From: Granulicella paludicola
GTDB lineage: Bacteria; Acidobacteriota; Terriglobia; Terriglobales; Acidobacteriaceae
Direction: 5' to 3'
Length of the DNA stretch: 64,000 nucleotides
NCBI RefSeq assembly: GCF_025685545.1
Contig: NZ_JAGSYC010000018.1
Location: 62,001 to 126,000, forward strand
Position numbers and translations under genes: made by a program. Below are positions 26,816 through 35,938 of this stretch, one piece after another (position 1 is the first letter of the stretch; each line of letters opens with the position of its first letter). The notes below the pieces were generated by a model. That model was not told where the DNA came from, did not search any database, and saw nothing but the letters and a program-made list of their open reading frames with translations.

Positions 26816-26919
26816 GAGTGACGTTCCTGAATCTACTTTCTTGTAATCTGCGCGCGCACGACGGTGCAATCCGCTATGGCTACTTCTCATTATGATGCAC
26901 AGTTGCCCTGTGGGGCTGC

Positions 26920-27738
26920 ATGACTGAAAGTGTTAGGCTTAACCTTGTAATGGTAGATATTCACCACCACCTGCTGCCGGGGCTGGACGATGGCTCCACC
27001 GATCTTCAAACCTCTGTGGCAATGGCCCGTATGGCCGCCGAAGATGGCATCACCCACATCGTAGCCACCCCTCACGCTAACGGAAGTTACGCCTACGACC
27101 CCGTCGGCAACCAGGCGCTGCTGCAGACCCTTCGCGAGACGCTCGCCGCTGAAGGTGTGTCGATCACCCTCGGCCTCGGCTGCGACTTCCACCTCAGCTA
27201 CGACAACATCCAGGGTGCCCGCACCGATCCGCGCCGTTACACCATTAATGCCACCGACTATCTGCTGATCGAGCTGCCCGACTTCGCCATCCCTCCGCAG
27301 ATGGAGGAGTCCTTCTACGATCTGCGCCTCGCCGGAACGCACCTCATCCTCACCCACCCTGAGCGCAACCCCGTCCTCCAGAAGCATCCCAAACGCCTCG
27401 CGGAGTGGGTCCAGCAGGGAATGCTCGTCCAGGTCACCACCAGCTCCGTGCTCGGCCACATGGGCCCCGTCGCCGAAAAGATGGCGCACAAACTCCTCAG
27501 CGATCGCAGCGTCCACTTCCTCGCCACCGACGCCCACAACACCGGCCGGCGCCCGCCGAAGATGCGCGCCGCCTGCGAACTTGTCGCCAAAAAATACGGC
27601 ACCGACTACGCCAATCTCATCTGCCGCGAAAACCCTCTCGCCGTCTTCGAAGGCCGCTCCCTGCCAGCCCAACCCCAGTCAGAGCACGTCTACGAAGAGC
27701 CGAAGCGCTCCTTCTTCCAGCGCCTCTTCGGAAAGTAA
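26920..27738 (+). CDS. CpsB/YwqE-type PHP tyrosine-protein phosphatase
   Basis: A 272-residue metal-dependent phosphatase of the PHP superfamily. The metal-site motif VDIHHHLLPGLDDGS, then HIVATPHANG, LLIELPD, LILTHPERN and FLATDAHNTGRRPP follow CpsB/CapC/YwqE closely. These enzymes dephosphorylate the tyrosine cluster of BY-kinases, here most likely the protein at 19286. The core starts at Met-11 (ATG 26950), which may be the true start; neither ATG has a strong Shine-Dalgarno. The C-terminus ends in a basic-aromatic tail (KRSFFQRLFGK). Confidence 0.9.
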   Translation: MTESVRLNLVMVDIHHHLLPGLDDGSTDLQTSVAMARMAAEDGITHIVATPHANGSYAYDPVGNQALLQTLRETLAAEGVSITLGLGCDFHLSYDNIQGARTDPRRYTINATDYLLIELPDFAIPPQMEESFYDLRLAGTHLILTHPERNPVLQKHPKRLAEWVQQGMLVQVTTSSVLGHMGPVAEKMAHKLLSDRSVHFLATDAHNTGRRPPKMRAACELVAKKYGTDYANLICRENPLAVFEGRSLPAQPQSEHVYEEPKRSFFQRLFGK

Positions 27739-27810
27739 GAACGAGTGGAAAGTGGTGAGTGGCTGGATTCTGTCTCGCTTATCACTTACCCCTTACCACT
27801 CCCCACTGTT

Positions 27811-28536
27811 TTAAAGCCCCAGCCCGCCATCCACAGCCATCAGCTGCCCGGTGATAAAGCTCGGCGCGCTCGCAAAGAACAGCACCGCCGCCGCAACATC
27901 TTCAGCGCTTCCATTCCGCCCCATCGGCGTCTTCTGCGCAAAGTGCTCGTACGCCGGGTTCACCTCACCCCACACAATCATTCCCGGCGCCACGCAGTTC
28001 ACCGCAATCTCCGGAGCCCACGCCTTCGCCATCGTCTGCGACAGCATATGCAGCGCTGCCTTCGACGTGCAGTAATGCCCATGCGTCGCCCAGGGATGAA
28101 TCCCACCCAACGAACCAATATTCACAATCCGCCCCCGCGCCTGCTTCAGGTGAGAATGCGCCGCCTTCGCCACCAGAAATGGCCCACGCGTGTTCGTCTC
28201 GAACATCGCATCCCACTGCTCCACCGTGATCTCTTCCAGCGGCGCCGTCTCAAACGCTCCAGCGTTATTCACCAGGATGTCCAGTCCGCCAAACTGCGCC
28301 ACCGCCGCAGCCACAGCCGCCTGCACACTCGCCTCATTGCGCACATCACAAGCAATCGCCAGCGCCTTCACTCCCAGCGCCTCGATCCCCGCCACCGTCT
28401 CAGCCGCGTCAGCCACAGAGCCGCGATACGTAATCGCCACATCTGCTCCCTCTGCTGCCATCGCCAAAGCCAGCGCGCGTCCAATCCGCCGCGCCGCCCC
28501 CGTCACCAGAACTTTCTTACCTGCCAGTAGATTCAC
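27811..28536 (-). CDS. Short-chain dehydrogenase/reductase
   Basis: A 241-residue NAD(P)-dependent SDR. The cofactor motif is VTGAARRIGRALAL, a form seen in FabG- and pteridine-reductase-like members; NNAG is present; the catalytic Ser and Tyr-Lys pair appear in NIGSLGG and HYCTSKAAL. It could be a 3-oxoacyl-ACP reductase-like or pteridine reductase-like enzyme; the arginine in the glycine motif suggests NADPH. It is convergent with the phosphatase gene; the gap holds the inverted words AAGTGGTGAGTGG / CCTTACCACTCCCCACT, which may terminate both. Confidence 0.88.
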   Translation of the reverse strand: MNLLAGKKVLVTGAARRIGRALALAMAAEGADVAITYRGSVADAAETVAGIEALGVKALAIACDVRNEASVQAAVAAAVAQFGGLDILVNNAGAFETAPLEEITVEQWDAMFETNTRGPFLVAKAAHSHLKQARGRIVNIGSLGGIHPWATHGHYCTSKAALHMLSQTMAKAWAPEIAVNCVAPGMIVWGEVNPAYEHFAQKTPMGRNGSAEDVAAAVLFFASAPSFITGQLMAVDGGLGL

Positions 28537-28582
28537 CCGTTAAGCATACCCTCCACCGCGATCGGCGTTCGCCCAAGCAAAA

Positions 28583-28607
28583 AAGGCCGCCTCATCAAGG
28601 CGGCCTT
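28583..28607 (-). terminator. Terminator of the 28635-29144 gene
   Basis: A 9-bp stem AAGGCCGCC / GGCGGCCTT with a 7-base loop is followed by T residues on the minus strand, downstream of the gene at 28635. Confidence 0.85.
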
Positions 28608-28634
28608 CCGAATCTCTGCTTCCAAATCCCTGCC

Positions 28635-29144
28635 TCACGGCTGCGGCTTTGGCGGCACAACAGCCTTCGGTGGCTCCTGTACGCCCGGCTTCACCTGCGA
28701 CGCCTGCCCATCCGTATCCTGATAGTTCGAAATCTGCGCTCGTGGACGCAGCAGCTTCACCGTCAGGTCCTGCACCGGGCTATCCACGCTGATCTCCTGC
28801 GCCGACGTCGCAAACCCGTTCGCAATCACCTGCACATTTACCTTGCTGCCAATCTCGATCACATCGATCACCGCGCGGCCTTCCTCATCAGTCTTCACCT
28901 CGAGGTTGCCGTCATTACGGCCATCTCTCGTCGCATGGAAGATCACCGCGGCATTCATCAGCGGCTTCTGGTTGAATCCCTTCAACACCGTCACCGTGAT
29001 CTTCGCCGTCGCCGGCATCGGCTTGTACTTGCGGCCGTGCTCAATATCCTGCGCCGACAGCGACGTAGCAGAAACGATCAAGCCCAGAGCGGCTGCAGAA
29101 AGAGACAAAGACGTGAACCGGGTGCGAAGAGACCGAAGAAGCAT
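28635..29144 (-). CDS. Secreted carboxypeptidase-regulatory-like domain protein
   Basis: A 169-residue exported protein. The signal peptide (SLSAAALGLIVSATSLSAQD) is followed by one Ig-like/transthyretin-like domain (AKITVTVLKGFNQKPLMNAA and TDEEGRAVIDVIEIGSKVNV) and a Pro/Lys-rich tail ending PPKAVVPPKPQP. Such domains in acidobacteria often occur in surface or periplasmic proteins. The function is unknown. It diverges from groES and has its own terminator. Confidence 0.75.
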   Translation of the reverse strand: MLLRSLRTRFTSLSLSAAALGLIVSATSLSAQDIEHGRKYKPMPATAKITVTVLKGFNQKPLMNAAVIFHATRDGRNDGNLEVKTDEEGRAVIDVIEIGSKVNVQVIANGFATSAQEISVDSPVQDLTVKLLRPRAQISNYQDTDGQASQVKPGVQEPPKAVVPPKPQP

Positions 29145-29248
29145 GGGGTGATTCTACAACTTTCCGTCAATTTCTGGCTTTCTGGCGGTTCACGACGCAA
29201 CCCAAATCGGATATGAGTGAATTTCACTAAGATTCACACTCCACCCCC

Positions 29249-29300
29249 TTGACCACCTTCCGCCGGAGGCCTATATTAGCAATCGGCAGTAGAGACTGCC
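29249..29300 (+). promoter_or_regulatory. groES-groEL promoter with downstream inverted repeat
   Basis: TTGACC at 29249-29254 and TATATT at 29272-29277 are 17 bp apart, a near-ideal sigma-70 promoter. Just after it lies the inverted repeat GGCAGT-agag-ACTGCC (29285-29300), which would fall at or just after the start of transcription and could be an operator or leader hairpin. No canonical CIRCE element is seen. Confidence 0.7.
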
Positions 29301-29389
29301 AAGGCGCGCTCGATCCGCCTTGCAGCTCTCGGGCTCCCGAATCTCTCGGGCCACTCCCACAAACAGTTTCATCAAGGAGAAGCACCACG

Positions 29390-29692
29390 ATGGCAACCAC
29401 TTCATTCACGCCGTTGCACGACCGCATCCTGGTCAAGCGCACGGAAGAGACGACCCAGACCACGTCGTTCGGCATCATCATCCCCGATTCGGCCAAGGAA
29501 AAGCCCCAGCAGGGTGAAGTTATCTCCGTCGGCAAGGGCAAGTCCAACGACGAAGGTAAGGTCTTCCCCCTCGACGTCAAGGCGGGCGACACCATCCTCT
29601 TCGGCAAGTACTCCGGCACCGAGATCAAGCTCGACGGCGAAGAGTTCCTGATCATGCGCGAGGAAGAAGTCCTCGGCATCCTCAAGAAGTAG
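29390..29692 (+). CDS. groES: Co-chaperonin GroES
   Basis: GroES is the heptameric lid of the GroEL folding chamber. The 100-residue protein begins [20 protein letters not shown], carries the mobile-loop region [17 protein letters not shown], and ends EVLGILKK, all canonical. ATG 29390 follows AAGGAGAAGCACCACG; an open frame upstream to 29249 would place the promoter inside the gene and is rejected. It is co-transcribed with groEL 84 bases downstream; the spacer contains repeated AAGCTAAGAGC words. Confidence 0.97.
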   Translation: MATTSFTPLHDRILVKRTEETTQTTSFGIIIPDSAKEKPQQGEVISVGKGKSNDEGKVFPLDVKAGDTILFGKYSGTEIKLDGEEFLIMREEEVLGILKK

Positions 29693-29767
29693 CTTCCCAC
29701 CGAAAAGCTAAGAGCCAGAAGCTAAGAGCTAACGGCTCCGAACTGACAACTGATACCTGAGAACTAG

Positions 29768-31450
<1,683 letters not shown>

Positions 31451-31482
31451 GCCTCACAACCACCGCAGTAATCCCTTCTTGG

Positions 31483-31509
31483 TTTGTCATTCCCGAAGGG
31501 AATCTGCGT
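31483..31509. repeat. Dispersed short repeat TTTGTCATTCCCGAAGGGAATCTGC
   Basis: This copy of the dispersed element lies between the groEL stop and its terminator. It closely matches 16328-16356 and is related to 32015-32054. Confidence 0.6.
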
Positions 31510-31513
31510 TACA

Positions 31514-31545
31514 AGAAGGGCCCCGGAGAAATCCGGGGCCCTTCT
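31514..31545 (+). terminator. Rho-independent terminator of groESL
   Basis: A 13-14 bp stem AGAAGGGCCCCGGA / TCCGGGGCCCTTCT with a GAAA-type loop is followed by ATTTG. It lies about 65 bases after groEL. Confidence 0.88.
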
Positions 31546-31647
31546 ATTTGCAGTGGCTGCATTGGGGGCCTATTCCTCCCTCCCGTCTCATTACGGATCC
31601 TCTTTTTGCCATCCCTTAGCCCCCCTTGGCAATTCCGTAGCCGGGTG

Positions 31648-31681
31648 CCCCATCCGTGACTCGCACTTGGTCACGGGTGGG
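31648..31681. repeat. Intergenic hairpin, GGGTG-type repeat
   Basis: CCCATCCGTGAC and GTCACGGGTGGG form a 12-bp stem with one G-U pair around a 9-base loop, preceded by CCGTAGCCGGGTGCC. A shorter hairpin of the same word (CCCACCC...GGGTGGG) lies at 35871-35894. It is probably a member of a dispersed hairpin family; it may also fold in RNA. Confidence 0.55.
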
Positions 31682-31762
31682 TGAACCGGCAACGATGCAT
31701 CGCCCGGCTCTCATCTCCCCTCGAACCCACCAATCATGGCATCACGAAGCAGGAAGATCGCC

Positions 31763-31939
31763 ATGGCTAACATGTCGCAAGTCGCCGAACAAACAGCGCG
31801 CACCGCCACACCTCCCGAACTCACAGAAGCCGAGCTCTTCGTCAACGACCCGCTCCTCAGCGCCATTGGTCTTTACAAAGACTTGTGGGCAGATGAGCAC
31901 GCGGACGAATACGTCGCGAACCTTGGCAAGGATTGGTGA
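31763..31939 (+). CDS. Small protein resembling the C-terminal part of a type II antitoxin
   Basis: A 58-residue product starting MANMSQVAEQT with AGGAAG six bases before the ATG. The C-terminal half (DPLLSAIGLYKDLWADEHAD, then EYVANLGKDW) resembles the toxin-binding tail of VapB/Phd-like antitoxins, which often read DPxxxxxGxWxD...EYVRxLR. The N-terminal DNA-binding domain typical of such antitoxins is absent and no PIN or RelE-type toxin gene follows; the next 400 bases are non-coding. It may be a remnant of a toxin-antitoxin pair or an unrelated small protein. Confidence 0.45.
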   Translation: MANMSQVAEQTARTATPPELTEAELFVNDPLLSAIGLYKDLWADEHADEYVANLGKDW

Positions 31940-32014
31940 GTGGCGCAATAGCACCCTCACGGCAGGACTCCTTTTGTCCTATCCCCACCTCTTCCCAACC
32001 CCCAAAACTCCTAC

Positions 32015-32054
32015 TTTTGTCATTCCGTAGCGAAGCGGAGGAATCTGCATTTTC
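32015..32054. repeat. Dispersed short repeat, extended copy
   Basis: TTTGTCATTCC then GTAGCGAAGCGGAG then GAATCTGCATTTT is the longer version of the 16328 and 31483 elements, with an inserted middle. It is intergenic. Confidence 0.6.
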
Positions 32055-32188
32055 GTCCCGACATAAGCCCCCTGCTTCGCTCGCAAGTTCAAACCTGTCA
32101 ACCCCTAAATCCCCTAACCCACACATTCCAAACCGAATAGAGATGCATGTTTACCCATCACAACCTGCTATCCTAGATATAGAGATGA

Positions 32189-32223
32189 AAAAGGGTTGAA
32201 GGCAGACAGCCTTCAACCCTTTT
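32189..32223. terminator. Bidirectional terminator between the groE region and the decarboxylase gene
   Basis: A perfect stem AAAAGGGTTGAAGGC / GCCTTCAACCCTTTT with a 5-base loop works on both strands. On the minus strand it follows the decarboxylase gene by about 120 bases. Confidence 0.9.
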
Positions 32224-32340
32224 GACGTTCGAGCCATCGCCGCCAGCGCGCACAGAATCTAGACTTTACAAGATCAAGTCCAGACCTAACTCCCATCCTG
32301 CAAAGACTTTAGATACTTCACGGGGGGGAGGGGGAGGGTG

Positions 32341-34776
32341 CTAACGTCGCTCCGGCGAAAGCTTCGTCGTCCCCGGAATCGGCGGCTCCTCATCGCCCGG
32401 TAGCGACTTCTTCCTGCGTTTCACCGGAGGAGCGGAGCTCGGCGGCTTCTGCTTGCCGCGCCCGTTCCGTTTGCCGTTCGTCTCGATCACCGCGCGCATC
32501 CAGTACTCGCCATGCTCGTCGATCTCGATGCCATGCGTCTCGCGCTCGAAGCCCGGAAACCGCTTGCCGAACTCCTCCATCGCCAGGATCAGCCGAATCA
32601 CCGGACTGTCCGCGCCGCCGAGCCGCTCTCCCGGCATCGACATCGGAATTCCCGGAGGATACGGAACCAGCATCACCGCAGCGATGCGACCAGCCATCTC
32701 CGCAAACTTCACCTTCTCCGTCTGTCCGGTCAAAATCTTCTGGTAGGTCTGTGCCGGCGTCAGCACCGGATCGAAGTCCTCATCGCAGGCCGCATTCACC
32801 AGCCCCGCGAGATCCATCTCCTTCATCACGCGATGCATCTCGTCGCTCAGGTCCTTCAGCGTCTGGTTGCGATAGCGCGCCGGATACTTCGTCACCAGCT
32901 CTGGCAACGCCTCTTCGAGCGGAGCCTCCGAGTCATACAGCCGCTTGAACTCGAACAGGTTCTCCAGCAGCGCGCCCCATTTGCCCTTCGATGTACCGAT
33001 CGAGAACAACACAAGCACCGTGTAATCACCCGTACGAGCGATCTCCACGCGGCGGCCATCGAGGAACTCCGTTAGAATCGCCGCCGGAATGCCCCAATCA
33101 TCAACAACTCCCTGCGCGTTCACGCCCGGCGTAAGAATCGTTACCTTCGCCGGATCGAGCATGCAGTAATCGTCCGCGATGTCCTCATCCTGATATCCGT
33201 GCCAATCTTCGCCAGGCTTCAGCGTCCAACAACTGGACCGGTTCGTCAGCGCGCCATCGGGCGCATCTTCGATCAGGTAACGCTTGCCATCCAGAGGATC
33301 GATCACATACTCCGGCTGATACAGCCGGAAGAACCAGCCTTCCTCCGCCTGACGCAACCTGTGCGCGATCGAGCTCATCGCCTTGCGGAAGCTGATCGCG
33401 TCCTGCAGCGTCTCGCTCATCAGCGTCGGCCCAGCAGGCTCGTCCATCATCGCGGCGGCTACGTCGATCGACGCAATCAACGGATAGAACGGGCTCGTGC
33501 TGCCATGCATCATGAACGACTCGTTGAACTGGTCATAGTCCAGCGGAGCGCGCGGGCTCAGCTTGATATGCACCATCGACGCCATCGAAAACGCAGCCAG
33601 CATCTTGTGCGTCGACTGCGTTGAGAAGATCGCAGGTCGGTCCGGCATCTCATCCGGCACGCCCATCGCAAAGCGCCCCTTGTAGATGGCGTGGAACTTT
33701 GCGTACGCGTACCACGCCTCATCAAAGTGGATACGCGGGACGCTCTTCGACAGCTCCGCCACAACACGATCCACGTCATAACAGAGACCGTCATACGTCG
33801 AGTTTGTCACCACCGCGTACGTTGGCGCCTTGCTGCGAGCACCTGCCGTAAACGGGCTGCGATCGATCAGCGCCTGCACATTCTCCTGGCTGAACCGCTT
33901 GATCGGCACCAACCCGATCATGCCGTAACCGTTGCGCGTCGGCTTGAAGTACACCGGCCGCGCTCCCGTCACCGTCAGCGAGTGACAGATCGATTTATGG
34001 CAGTTCGCATCCGCCAGCACAATGTCGTCCTGCGCGATGACGCCATGGCCAACAATCTGGTTCGAGGTCGAAGACCCACCTAAAACGTAGAATGTCCAGT
34101 CGGCGCCAAAGATACGCGCGGCGTTGCGCTCACTCTCGCCCGGAGGCCCAAGGTGGTCCAGCCACGAACCCAGCGGCGAAGTCGAGATGCCCAGATCCGA
34201 GCGCATCAGATTCTCGCCGAAGAACTTGTGAAACTCCATGCCTACCGGATGCTTCAGATACGCCACGCCGCCCATATGTCCCGGCGCATCCCAGCTGTAG
34301 GCACCTTGATCGGTGTACTTCTTCAATTCGCGGAAATACGGCGGCAGCAACTGCTCGTGGTATCTCTCCACGGCAAAGTCCACGCGGTTTGCAATGAACG
34401 CAGGCGTGTCGCCGAACAGATGGATGTATTCGTGTACCTGCTTGACCACTTCAAGCGGAAGGTCGCTCACGAGCGTTCGATCAGCGATCAGGAAGATAGG
34501 AATCTTCTTATTGCGGCGACGCACGGCGCGCAGAATCACCAGCGCAGCATCTTCTGCAAACTCGGATTCGCCTTCGAGATCCCAGTCCAGCAGGATCGCA
34601 CTGTACGACGGATCGGATGTAACCAGAGAAAGCCCATCGTCGGGCGTGGAGGTCCGAACGACCTCATAACCTTCTTCACCGATGGCGTCGACAAGACGCT
34701 CCATCGCGCGGTCCGAAACAGAGTCCGTTCCGCCCACCTCACTCGCAATCAACAGTACCCAACGGCCTTCGCTCAT
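32341..34776 (-). CDS. Orn/Lys/Arg decarboxylase, class I (PLP-dependent)
   Basis: An 811-residue cytosolic PLP enzyme that decarboxylates a basic amino acid, giving a diamine or agmatine; often part of acid tolerance. The N-terminal wing has a receiver-like fold (SAILLDWDLEGESEFAED). The core shows YSWDAPGHMGGVAYLKHPVG, a cofactor segment YVLGGSSTSNQIVGHGV, HFDEAWYAYAKFHAIYKGRF and the Schiff-base lysine in STHKMLAAFSMAS (about residue 390). A basic C-terminal tail (KRNGRGKQKPPS and on) is unusual. Arg, Lys or Orn preference cannot be told. No cognate antiporter is adjacent. Confidence 0.93.
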   Translation of the reverse strand: MSEGRWVLLIASEVGGTDSVSDRAMERLVDAIGEEGYEVVRTSTPDDGLSLVTSDPSYSAILLDWDLEGESEFAEDAALVILRAVRRRNKKIPIFLIADRTLVSDLPLEVVKQVHEYIHLFGDTPAFIANRVDFAVERYHEQLLPPYFRELKKYTDQGAYSWDAPGHMGGVAYLKHPVGMEFHKFFGENLMRSDLGISTSPLGSWLDHLGPPGESERNAARIFGADWTFYVLGGSSTSNQIVGHGVIAQDDIVLADANCHKSICHSLTVTGARPVYFKPTRNGYGMIGLVPIKRFSQENVQALIDRSPFTAGARSKAPTYAVVTNSTYDGLCYDVDRVVAELSKSVPRIHFDEAWYAYAKFHAIYKGRFAMGVPDEMPDRPAIFSTQSTHKMLAAFSMASMVHIKLSPRAPLDYDQFNESFMMHGSTSPFYPLIASIDVAAAMMDEPAGPTLMSETLQDAISFRKAMSSIAHRLRQAEEGWFFRLYQPEYVIDPLDGKRYLIEDAPDGALTNRSSCWTLKPGEDWHGYQDEDIADDYCMLDPAKVTILTPGVNAQGVVDDWGIPAAILTEFLDGRRVEIARTGDYTVLVLFSIGTSKGKWGALLENLFEFKRLYDSEAPLEEALPELVTKYPARYRNQTLKDLSDEMHRVMKEMDLAGLVNAACDEDFDPVLTPAQTYQKILTGQTEKVKFAEMAGRIAAVMLVPYPPGIPMSMPGERLGGADSPVIRLILAMEEFGKRFPGFERETHGIEIDEHGEYWMRAVIETNGKRNGRGKQKPPSSAPPVKRRKKSLPGDEEPPIPGTTKLSPERR

Positions 34777-34845
34777 ACACCTCTCACGTCCATCTTTTAT
34801 CCTACTAGGAATGGGCGTGAGAGATGCATGAACATGTGATGACGC

Positions 34846-35784
34846 TTACTGCGAAACGCCAGGCTGCACATTCTGCGGAGCGATAATCTTCACGCCCGGC
34901 TGAGAGGTCGTCAGCTTGATCTGCGTCAGGTCGCTGCCCCGTTTGCCCATTGGCGTCGCCATAAAGCTTACCGTGTAGCTCTCCAGGATCGCCTTACGGA
35001 ACTGCTCGAGATACGGCTTGAACGATACCGGAGGAATACTGCCCATATTGAACAGCGTGCCGCCCGTGGCCTCAGCGATCTGCGACAGATAGCTCTGGCC
35101 GCTGAAGCTGCCGCCGCGCATGCCGGTCTGCGGATAGTAGATCGAGTACACCGCCACACCGGCCCGCTCAGCATCCTCCTGCGCGGTCTGCACGTAAGGA
35201 CTGTCCTGATTCATGACCGACGGGCGACCGTTATACGGATCGATACCGTTCGTCACCATCAGCACAACCCGAGGTCCCGCAACCCGTGCGGGCCAGTTCT
35301 TCACAAACTCCGACAGCGAGAAGTAGGGGCTTGCGTCCACGCCGCCGATCGACATCGTGACACGCAGCTGACCAGCCAGCGCCTCTTTGTTATCCGTAAA
35401 GCCCTGCGTACGCACCGTGCCGTTCTGCATGTAGCCGATCAGCGCGTGGGTTCCCGGAGGAAGTTCATTGATGAACTGCTTGATCTCGTCCAGTTGCAGG
35501 CTGAAGTTCGAACGCAGCCCCTCGTCGATAAGGATCGCCACCTGTGCCCGCTGCGGATTCAGCGGGGTGACTGCCGTAATCGGCGAATCGCGCCGATTCA
35601 GCTTCAGCTTCAGCTGCGAGGGATCCAGCTGCACATCGTTCTTTGAGTTAACCGTAATCAGAGCCGTCGTCGGAACAGGGCCCTCATTCGGAAGCTGCTG
35701 CGCTCCCGCCAAACTCGCCACCGACAGCGAGGTCATCATTACTGCCACACCTACTACACCGCGCACCATCATTCGTCCGCTCAT
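34846..35784 (-). CDS. Secreted VWFA domain protein (acidobacterial type)
   Basis: A 312-residue exported protein. The signal peptide (MMVRGVVGVAVMMTSLSVAS, then LAGAQQ) leads to a short N-terminal domain (TTALITVNSKNDVQLDP) and a VWA-like core (QVAILIDEGLRSNFSLQLDE) in which the usual DxSxS metal motif is replaced by DEGLRS, so metal-dependent adhesion may be lost. The later segment VVLMVTNGIDPYNGRPS stands where ITDG is common. It is related in design to the protein at 4807. It follows the TonB-dependent receptor on the same strand. Confidence 0.8.
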   Translation of the reverse strand: MSGRMMVRGVVGVAVMMTSLSVASLAGAQQLPNEGPVPTTALITVNSKNDVQLDPSQLKLKLNRRDSPITAVTPLNPQRAQVAILIDEGLRSNFSLQLDEIKQFINELPPGTHALIGYMQNGTVRTQGFTDNKEALAGQLRVTMSIGGVDASPYFSLSEFVKNWPARVAGPRVVLMVTNGIDPYNGRPSVMNQDSPYVQTAQEDAERAGVAVYSIYYPQTGMRGGSFSGQSYLSQIAEATGGTLFNMGSIPPVSFKPYLEQFRKAILESYTVSFMATPMGKRGSDLTQIKLTTSQPGVKIIAPQNVQPGVSQ

Positions 35785-35938
35785 CGTCGTTTGTCTTCTT
35801 TCCGCCCCTCGTCGGGACGATGCTTCTCAGCCTGCCGTAGCAGGAAATCCTATTCTTACAGACGCGTTGACCCACCCCGACGTTGCAGGGTGGGCCAAGG
35901 TTGTTTCGATGCAAAGGAAAGAAACGGTAAAGCGATCC

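Larger units (their letters stand above)
31940..32340. other. Non-coding interval with repeats and a terminator
   Basis: No convincing gene is seen here. It holds a dispersed repeat (32015-32054), a strong hairpin terminator (32189-32223) and a G-rich stretch CGGGGGGGAGGGGGAGGG at 32321-32338 beside the decarboxylase stop. Confidence 0.7.

Noticed and set aside
29160-29389. CIRCE heat-shock operator before groES
   Set aside because: No TTAGCACTC-N9-GAGTGCTAA; only an imperfect GAGTGAAT...ATTCACACTC near 29217-29241, which does not fit the consensus.
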